A stretch of 64,000 bases of DNA from an uncultured Bacillota bacterium (GTDB lineage Bacteria > Bacillota > Clostridia > Lachnospirales > Lachnospiraceae): NCBI GenBank assembly GCA_958352855.1, contig CATWQE010000006.1, positions 1-64,000 on the forward strand. Reading direction: 5' to 3'. The notes beneath the pieces are model-generated. The model did no database searches. It was not told where the DNA came from and saw nothing but the letters and a program-made list of their open reading frames with translations. A program made the translations under genes and the position numbers. The first letter of the stretch is position 1. Every line of letters begins with the position of its first letter. Below, one piece after another: positions 24,319-32,350 of the stretch.

Positions 24319-26949
24319 GTGGATGATTTATTATTTGGTAACAACAATACGGAAGTAATCAAGCGGCTATCCAAACAGTATTTTAAGAAGAATAAGGTTC
24401 GCAATCGGGTTGCGTTGCTGGCGATTATCCTGACGGCTTTCCTCTTTACCTCTATCATATCCTTAGCTTTTAATATGGCGTCCACTGTTCAGCTTTCTCT
24501 GCAAATGCAGAAAGGCAGCAAAGCGGATGGCACTTTGGGATATATGACAGAGGAACAGTATGAGCAGCTTGCAAACAGTGATTTTGTGGAGAAGGCAGGA
24601 CATCGGCGTATTATTGGCTATGCAAGCAATACTTCCAGCCATTCCATTGAGATTAATTATGCAGATCATGTGCAGCAGGAGCTGACTTTTTGTGTACCTG
24701 CCCATGGGGCAGCGCCGGAGAAAGCAAATGAAATCGCCACCACGAATCTGGCGCTGAAGGCGCTTGATGTAGAGCCCAAGGTTGGGGCAGAGGTTCCGTT
24801 AGAATTTGAACTGCGGGGAAAAACTTATCATTACGATATGGTGCTTTCCGGCTGGTGGGAAGCAAGTAATGATTCTGTGAGCGTTGCGACTGTTTCAGAG
24901 CAGTTTATTAAAGAAAATCCGGATGTGGTCAAAAATACATATGCAACAGATCATGAAATGTCCGGTGTTACTTTTTCCGATGTGGTGCTGAAGAATAAAG
25001 CCAATGTTCAGAAACAGTTGAAGGAGTTTGTTTACTCTGTTGGAGGCAATCCAGAGGATATGAGCGCAGACAATTTTATTCTTGCCTCCGAAAATGAAAT
25101 GTCCCGGGGGCTGGTTTCATCAGATTCCGTTGTGTTTGCCATTGTATTTATCCTGATGTTTGTCGTATGTGGATACCTGCTAATTTATAATATCTTTGAT
25201 ATTTCTGTGATGCAGGATGTTCGCCAATACGGTCTTCTGCGGACCATTGGCACTTCCACACGACAGATTAAGAGTATTGTGAACCGTCAGGCAGTCCGGC
25301 TCACGCTGATTGGGATGCCTGTCGGTCTGGCTGCCGGTTTCTTTGCCGGTTGGATGCTGCTTCCTGTTGTGACAGAAATTGTTAACCTTGAATATTCTAT
25401 GGTGGGTACGTCTGTATCGACTTCGCCACTGATTTTTGTTATTGCTGCCCTTTTTACAATTTTAACTGTGTTTATCAGCACCCGGAAGCCTGCAAAAAAG
25501 GCAGCAAAGATTTCGCCTTTGGAGGCAATCCGTTACACAGAGCAGAGTACCTGTCAAAAGAAAGCTTCCAGGCGTACCAATGGAGTAAAGATGTCCCGCA
25601 TGGCCTTTTCCAATCTTGGGCGCAATCGCCGGCGTGCAGCATTTATTGTGATTTCCCTGTTTCTGTGCATTGTCCTGCTGAATTCTACCATCATCGTGAC
25701 GCAAAGTCTTGATGAAGAAAAATGGATAAATCGTGTTACCAGAACAGATTTTAATGTTTATAACTCAGCAGCATTTAATGTAATGGAAAGTGTGCAGCAC
25801 CATGAAGATACGCTCTCACAGCAGGCAGTGGATCTGATTGCAGGACAGCCAGGAGTGGAGGATGAACGCTATCTGTATCGAAATACAAAAGACGATAGAA
25901 ATGTACTGGTTGACTATGGGTTTGAAGATTTAAGCGGCATAGAGCTATTCCATGAGGAAGAGGGTATCGTGAATCAAAGCTATCAGGGATATAATCTGTA
26001 TACCACCTCTGATACGGAAAGGTGCTATTTTGGCAATGTGATGGGAGCCTCTGAAAATTTCTGGGCGGATATGCGTATTTTTGAAGGTGAAAAAGATGCT
26101 GAAACCTTAAAGCAGAAAATGGCTACCGGTAAATATGTTATTGTTGGTTGCCCCATAGAGAAATTGACAGAGGAGCCAAATAGCACACCATTGACCGATC
26201 AGTTGCAGATTGGAGAGAGCATTTCTTTCTACAAAGACGGTGAACTGGTTAAAACCAGCACAATCCTTGCAAAAGCGATTCTTGTGGGAACAGAAACCGA
26301 AACGCCCACCGGCAGTACTGCACAGGCGCAAATTGCCGGTGACGCTCCTTTTGTATATCTGCCAGACACTGTATTTAAGGAAATCTATGACAATCCCACG
26401 CTGCTGACTTATGGATTCAATGTGGATGAGGCAGTGCAGCCGCAGATGGAAGAATTTTTGAGCAGCTATGTGAGGGAAAATTCTTCAGTTGCCTATACTT
26501 CCACCAGGCTGTTGAAAGAGCAGCTTGATTCAGTACGCAGCATGATTCTGGTTATCGGTGGTCTGATTGGCTGTATCATGGCCGTTACCGGAATGATTAA
26601 CTTTACCAACATGATTATTACCAACATCATTACCCGTCGCCATGAGTTTGCCGTTATGCAGAGCATTGGTATGACTGGCAAGCAGCTTCGCCGCCTGATG
26701 GTTTATGAAGGTATCTATTATGCCGCAGGAGCGGATATTATCGGGGGAGCAGTCGCAGCGCTCCTGGCAGTTACGGTACTAAAGAGCGCTTTGAACAGTC
26801 CTTCTATGTGGTTTTTTACCTTGCACATTACATTGGTTCCGGTTTTAGTCATTGGCGTACTTTACCTGCTATTGGCTACGGTTATTCCAGTGATTGTGCT
26901 TCACTTCTTTAACAAGGGAACAATGGTAGAGCGATTGCGGACAGAATAA
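24319..26949 (+). CDS. FtsX-type ABC transporter permease C (876 residues)
   Basis: Starts at GTG 24319 with GGAGGAG eight bases upstream. It opens with LLFGNNNTEVIKR like permease A and has FtsX cores near residues 269 (VVCGYLLIYNIFDIS) and 741 (GMINFTNMIITNII). Both share the RRHEFAVMQSIGMT type motif after the second core with permease A. The similarity indicates duplication of A or C. It is the last gene of the first transporter operon and is followed after 10 bases by a decayed response-regulator remnant, not by a terminator. Confidence 0.87.
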   Translation: MDDLLFGNNNTEVIKRLSKQYFKKNKVRNRVALLAIILTAFLFTSIISLAFNMASTVQLSLQMQKGSKADGTLGYMTEEQYEQLANSDFVEKAGHRRIIGYASNTSSHSIEINYADHVQQELTFCVPAHGAAPEKANEIATTNLALKALDVEPKVGAEVPLEFELRGKTYHYDMVLSGWWEASNDSVSVATVSEQFIKENPDVVKNTYATDHEMSGVTFSDVVLKNKANVQKQLKEFVYSVGGNPEDMSADNFILASENEMSRGLVSSDSVVFAIVFILMFVVCGYLLIYNIFDISVMQDVRQYGLLRTIGTSTRQIKSIVNRQAVRLTLIGMPVGLAAGFFAGWMLLPVVTEIVNLEYSMVGTSVSTSPLIFVIAALFTILTVFISTRKPAKKAAKISPLEAIRYTEQSTCQKKASRRTNGVKMSRMAFSNLGRNRRRAAFIVISLFLCIVLLNSTIIVTQSLDEEKWINRVTRTDFNVYNSAAFNVMESVQHHEDTLSQQAVDLIAGQPGVEDERYLYRNTKDDRNVLVDYGFEDLSGIELFHEEEGIVNQSYQGYNLYTTSDTERCYFGNVMGASENFWADMRIFEGEKDAETLKQKMATGKYVIVGCPIEKLTEEPNSTPLTDQLQIGESISFYKDGELVKTSTILAKAILVGTETETPTGSTAQAQIAGDAPFVYLPDTVFKEIYDNPTLLTYGFNVDEAVQPQMEEFLSSYVRENSSVAYTSTRLLKEQLDSVRSMILVIGGLIGCIMAVTGMINFTNMIITNIITRRHEFAVMQSIGMTGKQLRRLMVYEGIYYAAGADIIGGAVAALLAVTVLKSALNSPSMWFFTLHITLVPVLVIGVLYLLLATVIPVIVLHFFNKGTMVERLRTE

Positions 26950-26958
26950 ACAATCAGA

Positions 26959-27079
26959 AGGAATCAGGGGTGGGTACGGTCCAAAGAACAAATCTATGAT
27001 GCGGTTTGGACAGAGGAAGTTAGAGCCGCATCCGGACGGACTGCAGTACCTCCATACCGTAAGAATAAATGAAAGATAA
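26959..27079 (+). pseudogene. remnant of an OmpR-type response regulator (winged-helix domain)
   Basis: In one frame the segment reads NQGWVRSKEQIYDAVWTEEV, the recognisable start of a winged-helix effector domain. After an internal deletion and frameshift it continues in another frame as EPHPDGLQYLHTVRINER and a stop, which corresponds to the C-terminal YxxTVR region. No start codon or receiver domain is left. Bases 26998-27020 are identical to 32199-32221 in a second remnant. This shows that a third regulator gene once stood in this cluster. Confidence 0.7.
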
Positions 27080-27115
27080 GTCGGCAGTTTTTGGATAAAC
27101 TGTCGGCTTTGTTTA
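27078..27115 (+). terminator. hairpin terminator after the first transporter operon
   Basis: A 13-bp stem with GT pairs (27078-27090 with 27097-27109), a six-base loop and a TTTGTTTAT tail. It separates the permease C transcript from the second two-component system. Confidence 0.75.
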
Positions 27116-27132
27116 TATGACAATACTGTAAG

Positions 27133-27161
27133 TTGCTATTTCTTTTTCAGTTAAATATAAT
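27133..27161 (+). promoter_or_regulatory. promoter of the second two-component system
   Basis: TTGCTA (27133-27138) and TATAAT (27156-27161) with 17-base spacing, ending 37 bases before the regulator start. The GTGA-NN-TTT boxes of the first system are absent. Confidence 0.7.
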
Positions 27162-27198
27162 GAAAGAGTGGGAAAAGATATACAAGAGGTGATAAGAC

Positions 27199-27885
27199 AT
27201 GAAACATATATTTTTTGTTGAAGATGATTTAAGTTTGATTAGTGGTCTGTCTTTTGCAATCAAGAAACAAGGATATGAAGTAGATATTGTTCGTACAGTT
27301 GCGGAAGCACAGAATGTCTGGCAGGAAGGAAAGTATGATTTGGTTATTTTGGACGTATCACTTCCAGATGGGAATGGTTATGATTTATGTTGTGAGATTC
27401 GTAAAACATCGAAAATACCAATTATATTTTTAACTGCGGCTGACGAGGAAACGGATATTATTATGGGACTTGACATTGGGGGCGACGACTATATTACTAA
27501 ACCTTTTAAATTGGCGGTATTATTATCAAGAATCAATGCACTATTACGAAGAAGTGAAAATTTTAATCAGAAAGACACTGAACTATCTTCCAATGGTATT
27601 CGGGTAGATCTTTTGAAGTCAGAAGTGTATAAAAATGGTATGCTAATTGATTTAACGGCTAGTGAATACAAATTATTATGTTTGTTTATGGAACATCCAG
27701 ATATAATTCTTTCACCAGAACAAATTTTGAACAGACTATGGGACTGTGATGAGAAATACATTGATGGCAACACATTGACGGTATATATCCGTAGACTTCG
27801 TACAAAAATTGAGGATATACCCAGTAGTCCCAATAAGATTATAACAGTTCGCCGTATGGGATATAAATGGAATACGAAAGACTGA
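27199..27885 (+). CDS. OmpR-family response regulator (second two-component system)
   Basis: A 228-residue regulator with receiver residues Glu8/Asp9/Asp10, phosphoacceptor Asp52 in LVILDVSLPDG and Lys in DDYITKPF, followed by a winged-helix domain ending VRRMGYKWNTKD. It is similar to the first regulator but in visibly more AT-rich DNA, which suggests separate acquisition. The kinase gene starts eight bases after its stop. Target promoters are not evident; the gap before the downstream ATPase at 28932-29002 is the most likely site. Confidence 0.9.
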   Translation: MKHIFFVEDDLSLISGLSFAIKKQGYEVDIVRTVAEAQNVWQEGKYDLVILDVSLPDGNGYDLCCEIRKTSKIPIIFLTAADEETDIIMGLDIGGDDYITKPFKLAVLLSRINALLRRSENFNQKDTELSSNGIRVDLLKSEVYKNGMLIDLTASEYKLLCLFMEHPDIILSPEQILNRLWDCDEKYIDGNTLTVYIRRLRTKIEDIPSSPNKIITVRRMGYKWNTKD

Positions 27886-27893
27886 GGTGGGCT

Positions 27894-28931
27894 ATGAAGA
27901 TATTAGCAAATAAAAAAATCAAACAATTCTTTATCATAGGTTTATTCTGGATGAGTATCTTTTTAATCAGTTCTGTAAGTATTGTTTGTTTGAAAACGGA
28001 TTATACAGAGGTTTATCTCATAGTCCTTGCTTTTAGCATGGGAATTCTTATTTTAATGACCGGATATTGGTACTTTCGTGAGCAGAGCAAACTGTTGGAA
28101 CGCGCAATCGCTCAGATCAGGGAATATACTGATGGACATGAAAATGCCCGTATCGAATGTGATGAAGAGGGCGAATTGTATCTTTTATTCCACGAAGTGA
28201 ATTCTTTAGTTGCAATTTTGAACGCACATGCAGAAAAGGAAAAGAAAGCCAAACTTTTCCTAAAAGATACCATTTCGGATATTTCACATCAGTTGAAGAC
28301 TCCGCTTGCTGCTCTTAATATTTACAATGGCATTATACAAGAGGAAGCAAAAGAGCTGTCAACAATCAAAGAGTTTACAATTCTTTCAGAACAAGAACTG
28401 GATAGGATTGAAACGTTAGTCCAGAACTTATTAAAGATTACAAAACTAGATGCAGGGACGATTGTAATAGAAAAACAAATCGAGAATGTATCTGATATGA
28501 TGAATGAAATTGAAAAGCGTTTTCGTTATCGCATAGATCAGGAAGAAAAGAAATTGCTACTGAGTGGTAATGATGAAATTATGTTATCCTGTGATAGCAG
28601 TTGGTTGTTGGAAGCAATAGGAAATATTGTAAAAAACGCTATTGATCATACGAAAAAGGGTGACATGATTTTTATTGAATGGAAACAATTTGCCTCCGTT
28701 ATAGAAATCACTATCAAGGATACAGGATGCGGTATCCATCCGGAAGATTTATATTTTATTTTTAAAAGATTTTATCGCAGTCGTTTTTCTAAAGATACAC
28801 AAGGCGTGGGATTGGGACTTTCATTGGCGAAGTCTATCATAGAAGCACATAATGGAACGATTAAAGTAGACAGTGAATTAGGAAAAGGAACGATATTTAC
28901 AATAGACTTTTTGATTCCTACAAAAATGTAG
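27894..28931 (+). CDS. sensor histidine kinase with very short extracellular loop (second system)
   Basis: A 345-residue kinase with two membrane helices (about 11-31 and 40-60) and an external loop of fewer than ten residues, as in intramembrane-sensing kinases. The H-box DISHQLKTPL holds His132; the N-box is NIVKNAIDHTKKG, with G-boxes IKDTGCGIHPEDL and GVGLGLSLAKSI. ATG 27894 has GAGGTGGG upstream, and the frame start at 27867 lies inside the regulator gene. Like the first kinase it probably senses through its partner ABC permease at 29.7 kb. Confidence 0.9.
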   Translation: MKILANKKIKQFFIIGLFWMSIFLISSVSIVCLKTDYTEVYLIVLAFSMGILILMTGYWYFREQSKLLERAIAQIREYTDGHENARIECDEEGELYLLFHEVNSLVAILNAHAEKEKKAKLFLKDTISDISHQLKTPLAALNIYNGIIQEEAKELSTIKEFTILSEQELDRIETLVQNLLKITKLDAGTIVIEKQIENVSDMMNEIEKRFRYRIDQEEKKLLLSGNDEIMLSCDSSWLLEAIGNIVKNAIDHTKKGDMIFIEWKQFASVIEITIKDTGCGIHPEDLYFIFKRFYRSRFSKDTQGVGLGLSLAKSIIEAHNGTIKVDSELGKGTIFTIDFLIPTKM

Positions 28932-29002
28932 GTTTATTGTCATGTTAGAGTAATGTCGGCGTGTTAAACTTTCCATATCGAATAGAAAGAGGTGTATAAG
29001 AG

Positions 29003-29686
29003 ATGAATTTATTAGAAGTAAAATCAATTTCTAAAACGTATGGTAGTGGTAATACTGCAGTTCATGCTTTGAGGAACGCCACATTTTCTGTACCAAAAGG
29101 CGAATATGTTGCAATCGTAGGCGAGTCTGGTTCTGGGAAAAGTACCCTTTTGAATATGATTGGAGCTTTAGATACTCCAACATCTGGAAAGGTGTATATT
29201 GATGGGAAAGATATTTTTGGAATGAAAGAACGAAATCTAACTGTTTTTCGTCGTAGAAATATAGGATTTATATTTCAAAGTTTTAATCTTATTCCAGAAC
29301 TGACAGTTGAACAAAATATCATTTTTCCAATACTGCTTGACTACCAAAAGCCTGACAAAAAGTATTTGGAAGAACTGCTTACTGTTCTTAATCTAAAAGA
29401 ACGCCGTCACCATCTGCCAAACCAGTTATCCGGCGGACAGCAACAGAGGGTAGCGATTGGTCGCGCCCTTATTACACGCCCATCACTAATTCTTGCCGAT
29501 GAACCGACAGGCAATCTTGACACGCAGAATAGTAGTGAAGTTATTGCTCTGTTAAAAGAAGCTTCGAGGAAGTACGAGCAAACGATTATTATGATTACTC
29601 ATAACCGAAGTATTGCGCAGAGTGCAGATAGAATATTAAAAGTATCAGACGGAGTACTGACCGATTTGGGGAGGTGCCGCGAATGA
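29003..29686 (+). CDS. ABC transporter ATP-binding protein 3 (MacB/BceA type)
   Basis: A 227-residue ATPase with [60 protein letters not shown] and ITHN. It has the same group membership as ATPases 1 and 2 but is more distant from them than they are from each other. Its stop overlaps the permease start as ATGA, so the pair is translationally coupled. A 71-base gap separates it from the kinase gene and contains a small CCTACA/TGTAGG hairpin over the kinase stop. Confidence 0.92.
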   Translation: MNLLEVKSISKTYGSGNTAVHALRNATFSVPKGEYVAIVGESGSGKSTLLNMIGALDTPTSGKVYIDGKDIFGMKERNLTVFRRRNIGFIFQSFNLIPELTVEQNIIFPILLDYQKPDKKYLEELLTVLNLKERRHHLPNQLSGGQQQRVAIGRALITRPSLILADEPTGNLDTQNSSEVIALLKEASRKYEQTIIMITHNRSIAQSADRILKVSDGVLTDLGRCRE

Positions 29687-32010
29687 AAAGCTATTTAAGC
29701 CTTATTCCAATTTCTGCAAAAGTACATAGGCGGCAAAGTCGCATGACGCGAATCTGCATTGTTCTTGCGGTGTTTCTTGTAACTGCAATTTTTTCTATGG
29801 CAGAGATGTGGACAGATGGGGAAATAACCGCAATGCGGAGTAATCATGGGGATTGGCACGTTGCCCTTCAAAATATGCCAGAAGATAAAGCTGAACAGAT
29901 TATAAATAATTCTAAGGTGGCATATTCCTCATGGTATGACGAAATTAATGTTAATGTAGATTGCAATTATTATATCAACGGAAAAAATGTTGTGTTGTAT
30001 GGTGTTGAAGAAGCCTATGTTACAGATATTATGAAGTATCCGCTGGAAGGCTCATACCCACAAACAGAAAAAGAAATTGCCATTAGCGCAGATGCAAAAA
30101 ATATTTTTGATGTTCAAATAGGCGACGATATAATTCTGAATACGCCTGCCGGTAATTTTAGTTATATAATATCTGGATTTTATGAAGATGATGAGGAGTT
30201 TAACGACATTATTGATGGAACCTGCATATATATGTGTAGAGCTGCGTTTGAGGAAGTGCGGAATCGAAATGGGTTAGAACCTGCATCTCAATTTTATATT
30301 CGGTTTCAAAATGAGAATGGTTTGAGAAAAACGATTGCTGATATGAAAGAGCAATATTCCCTTACATCTGAGAATATTAGCGAAAATACGGCTGTTTTGA
30401 GCCTGTTGGGAGCGAGCGGTAACGAAAGTGTAAATGCGCTTTATCCTTTGGCAATAGCTTGTTTTATTATCATACTAATTGCGGGAATCTTTATGATTGC
30501 AAGTTGCATGAACAGTAATGTTGCACAACGAACAAAATTTTTTGGAATGATGCGTTGTATTGGTGCAAGTAAGCAGCAGATTGTTCGTTTTGTAAGACTT
30601 GAAGCACTGAATTGGTGTAAAACAGCAATTCCTATTGGCTGCGCGTTAGGAACGGTAACTTGCTGGGGTGTGTGCCTGATATTAAAATTTATCGTAAAGG
30701 GTGAATGGGTAGATATGCCACTATTTTCAGTAAGCGTAAGCGGTATTCTCTGCGGAGCAGCCATAGGTATTATTACCGTATTTATCGCAGCTAGGTCCCC
30801 GGCTAAACAAGCAGCAAAAGTTTCGCCCGTAGCGGCAATATCCGGCAATGCAGAAACATCAAAAAATATTGTCCATGCAGCAAATACAAGGCTTTTTAAA
30901 GTAGAAACTTCTCTGGGTGTCCACCATGCAATAAGAAAAAAGAAAAACTTAATCCTTATGACAGGCTCTTTTGCACTTACGATCATGCTTTTTTTGACTT
31001 TTTCGGCGTGTCTTGATATTGTACACAAATTACTTCCATCAGTGAGTGATTTTACTCCGGACATTACGATTAGCAGTCAAGATGAATCTAACTCCATAGA
31101 CAAAAGCATATCAGAAAAAATTTCTGATATATCTGGGGTAGAAGCTATTTTTGGCATGATGTATAGTGTGGAATGTCCCACAGAAATTAACGGGCATATG
31201 TCAACGATTGATGTATTTTCTCATGAGGATGCTATGATGGACAGCTTTAAAAAATCTGTTGTAAGCGGAAATATATCAAAAGTGTACGGAAATTCTCAAT
31301 ATGTAATGGCAGTTTACAGTGACCAAACAGGACTGAATGTGGGAGATAAAATAAAAATGGGTACAGAAGAACTTGAAGTTGCGTGTGTTGTATCTGAGGG
31401 TGTGGGAAGTATTAGTGGTTCGGCTGTTGTGGTATGTTCGGAAGAAACTTACACACGTCTAATGGGTGAACAAGGCTACGCTATGTTAAGTGTTGTATTG
31501 GAAAAAGACATATCTGATACGGCAGTAAATAAAATTTATGACCTATCAGAAGGAAATGTAGTTGTAGACAGCAGAGCAGAAAATGAAGAAGTAAATGGTT
31601 CCTATTGGGTGTTCCGAATTGCGGCATACGGTTTTCTTGCTATTATTTCCTTGATAACCATATTGAATATTATGAACAGTGTTTCCATGGGGGTATCAGC
31701 AAGAATTAAACAATATGGGGCTATGCGTGCTGTTGGCATGGAAAGCAGACAGGTTACAAAAATGATAACTGCGGAAGCAGCCACATATGCTATCTGTGGT
31801 GCTACTGTCGGAATTATACTTGGACTGCTGCTTCACTATCTGATTTACACGAAGATTGTGATTACTCATTTTGGTGGTTCATGGAATATTCCTTTTACTG
31901 CTATTGCTATGGTGCTTTTATTGGTTGTTTTTTCGTGCATTATATCAATTCATACTCCAGCAAAGCGCATACGTAGTATGGAGATTACTGAAACAATCAA
32001 TGAACTATAA
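29683..32010 (+). CDS. FtsX-type ABC transporter permease D (775 residues)
   Basis: Shorter than permeases A-C. It has an N-terminal helix near residues 22-42, an external domain, an FtsX core near 252 (ACFIIILIAGIFMIASCMNS), a helix near 425, a second external domain and a last FtsX core near 641. ATG 29683 overlaps the ATPase 3 stop and has GGGGAGG upstream; an upstream GTG at 29674 is on that site. With ATPase 3 and the second two-component system it forms a complete sense-and-export module of the kind linked to antimicrobial peptides. The substrate is unknown. Confidence 0.87.
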   Translation: MKSYLSLIPISAKVHRRQSRMTRICIVLAVFLVTAIFSMAEMWTDGEITAMRSNHGDWHVALQNMPEDKAEQIINNSKVAYSSWYDEINVNVDCNYYINGKNVVLYGVEEAYVTDIMKYPLEGSYPQTEKEIAISADAKNIFDVQIGDDIILNTPAGNFSYIISGFYEDDEEFNDIIDGTCIYMCRAAFEEVRNRNGLEPASQFYIRFQNENGLRKTIADMKEQYSLTSENISENTAVLSLLGASGNESVNALYPLAIACFIIILIAGIFMIASCMNSNVAQRTKFFGMMRCIGASKQQIVRFVRLEALNWCKTAIPIGCALGTVTCWGVCLILKFIVKGEWVDMPLFSVSVSGILCGAAIGIITVFIAARSPAKQAAKVSPVAAISGNAETSKNIVHAANTRLFKVETSLGVHHAIRKKKNLILMTGSFALTIMLFLTFSACLDIVHKLLPSVSDFTPDITISSQDESNSIDKSISEKISDISGVEAIFGMMYSVECPTEINGHMSTIDVFSHEDAMMDSFKKSVVSGNISKVYGNSQYVMAVYSDQTGLNVGDKIKMGTEELEVACVVSEGVGSISGSAVVVCSEETYTRLMGEQGYAMLSVVLEKDISDTAVNKIYDLSEGNVVVDSRAENEEVNGSYWVFRIAAYGFLAIISLITILNIMNSVSMGVSARIKQYGAMRAVGMESRQVTKMITAEAATYAICGATVGIILGLLLHYLIYTKIVITHFGGSWNIPFTAIAMVLLLVVFSCIISIHTPAKRIRSMEITETINEL

Positions 32011-32233
32011 TTTAAAATTATTTTTGAGGTATGGGAAAATATTAATCTTATCTTTGTCAGTCAGTGAAGAGGATATATTAAAGAAACTTTTGAAGGCGGT
32101 GGAAGGTTCAGTAGATATAGAAGACCGGACACTGCTTTCGGAAAAAATAGAACTGGCAGAACTGCAGATTTTGCTCCCAGAAAAGATGGGTTACCGCAGA
32201 TGCGGTTTGGACAGAGGAAGTCATGGACTATGA
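32000..32233 (+). CDS. small unrecognised ORF fused to a response-regulator remnant
   Basis: An ATG at 32000, overlapping the end of permease D in another frame, opens 77 codons. The middle part (SEEDILKKLLKAVEGSVD ... LLSEKIELAELQILLPEK) looks like real amphipathic helical protein rather than chance translation, but I do not recognise it. The last 14 residues run out of frame over the regulator remnant at 32195. There is no clear ribosome binding site, so it is probably a gene fragment stranded by recombination. Confidence 0.35.
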   Translation: MNYNLKLFLRYGKILILSLSVSEEDILKKLLKAVEGSVDIEDRTLLSEKIELAELQILLPEKMGYRRCGLDRGSHGL

Positions 32234-32301
32234 AAACACAGTCATGCGGTTTATGTTGAAACAGTTTGGGATATGGAATATAAATTTAATCATGGCTTGT
32301 A
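32195..32301 (+). pseudogene. second remnant of an OmpR-type response regulator
   Basis: One frame reads ADAVWTEEVMDYENTVMRF, matching the middle of a winged-helix domain. A later frame reads YVETVWDMEYKFNHGL and a stop, the usual regulator C-terminus (TVWGxGYKF). The recognition helix and the N-terminal domains are lost. Bases 32199-32221 are identical to part of the remnant at 26959-27079. Confidence 0.7.
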
Positions 32302-32305
32302 AGGA

Positions 32306-32339
32306 GAAAGCGGTGCTGCATGTGGTCAGTACCGCTTTC
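32306..32339. terminator. hairpin between the regulator remnant and the convergent MATE gene
   Basis: A 13-bp stem (32306-32318 with 32327-32339, one GT pair) with an eight-base loop. No T run follows on either strand, so it may act as a weak bidirectional terminator or an RNA stabiliser. Confidence 0.5.
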
Positions 32340-32350
32340 GATATGGTATA

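Noticed and set aside
28932..29002. Regulator box array before ATPase 3
   Set aside because: Loose repeats of TGTC and GTGTTA exist, but spacing is irregular and there is no match to the arrays at 15.7 and 17.6 kb, so no site is claimed.
26998..32221. Integrative element with attachment sites
   Set aside because: The 23-bp repeats are coding remnants of regulators, and no integrase, recombinase or transfer gene lies between them.
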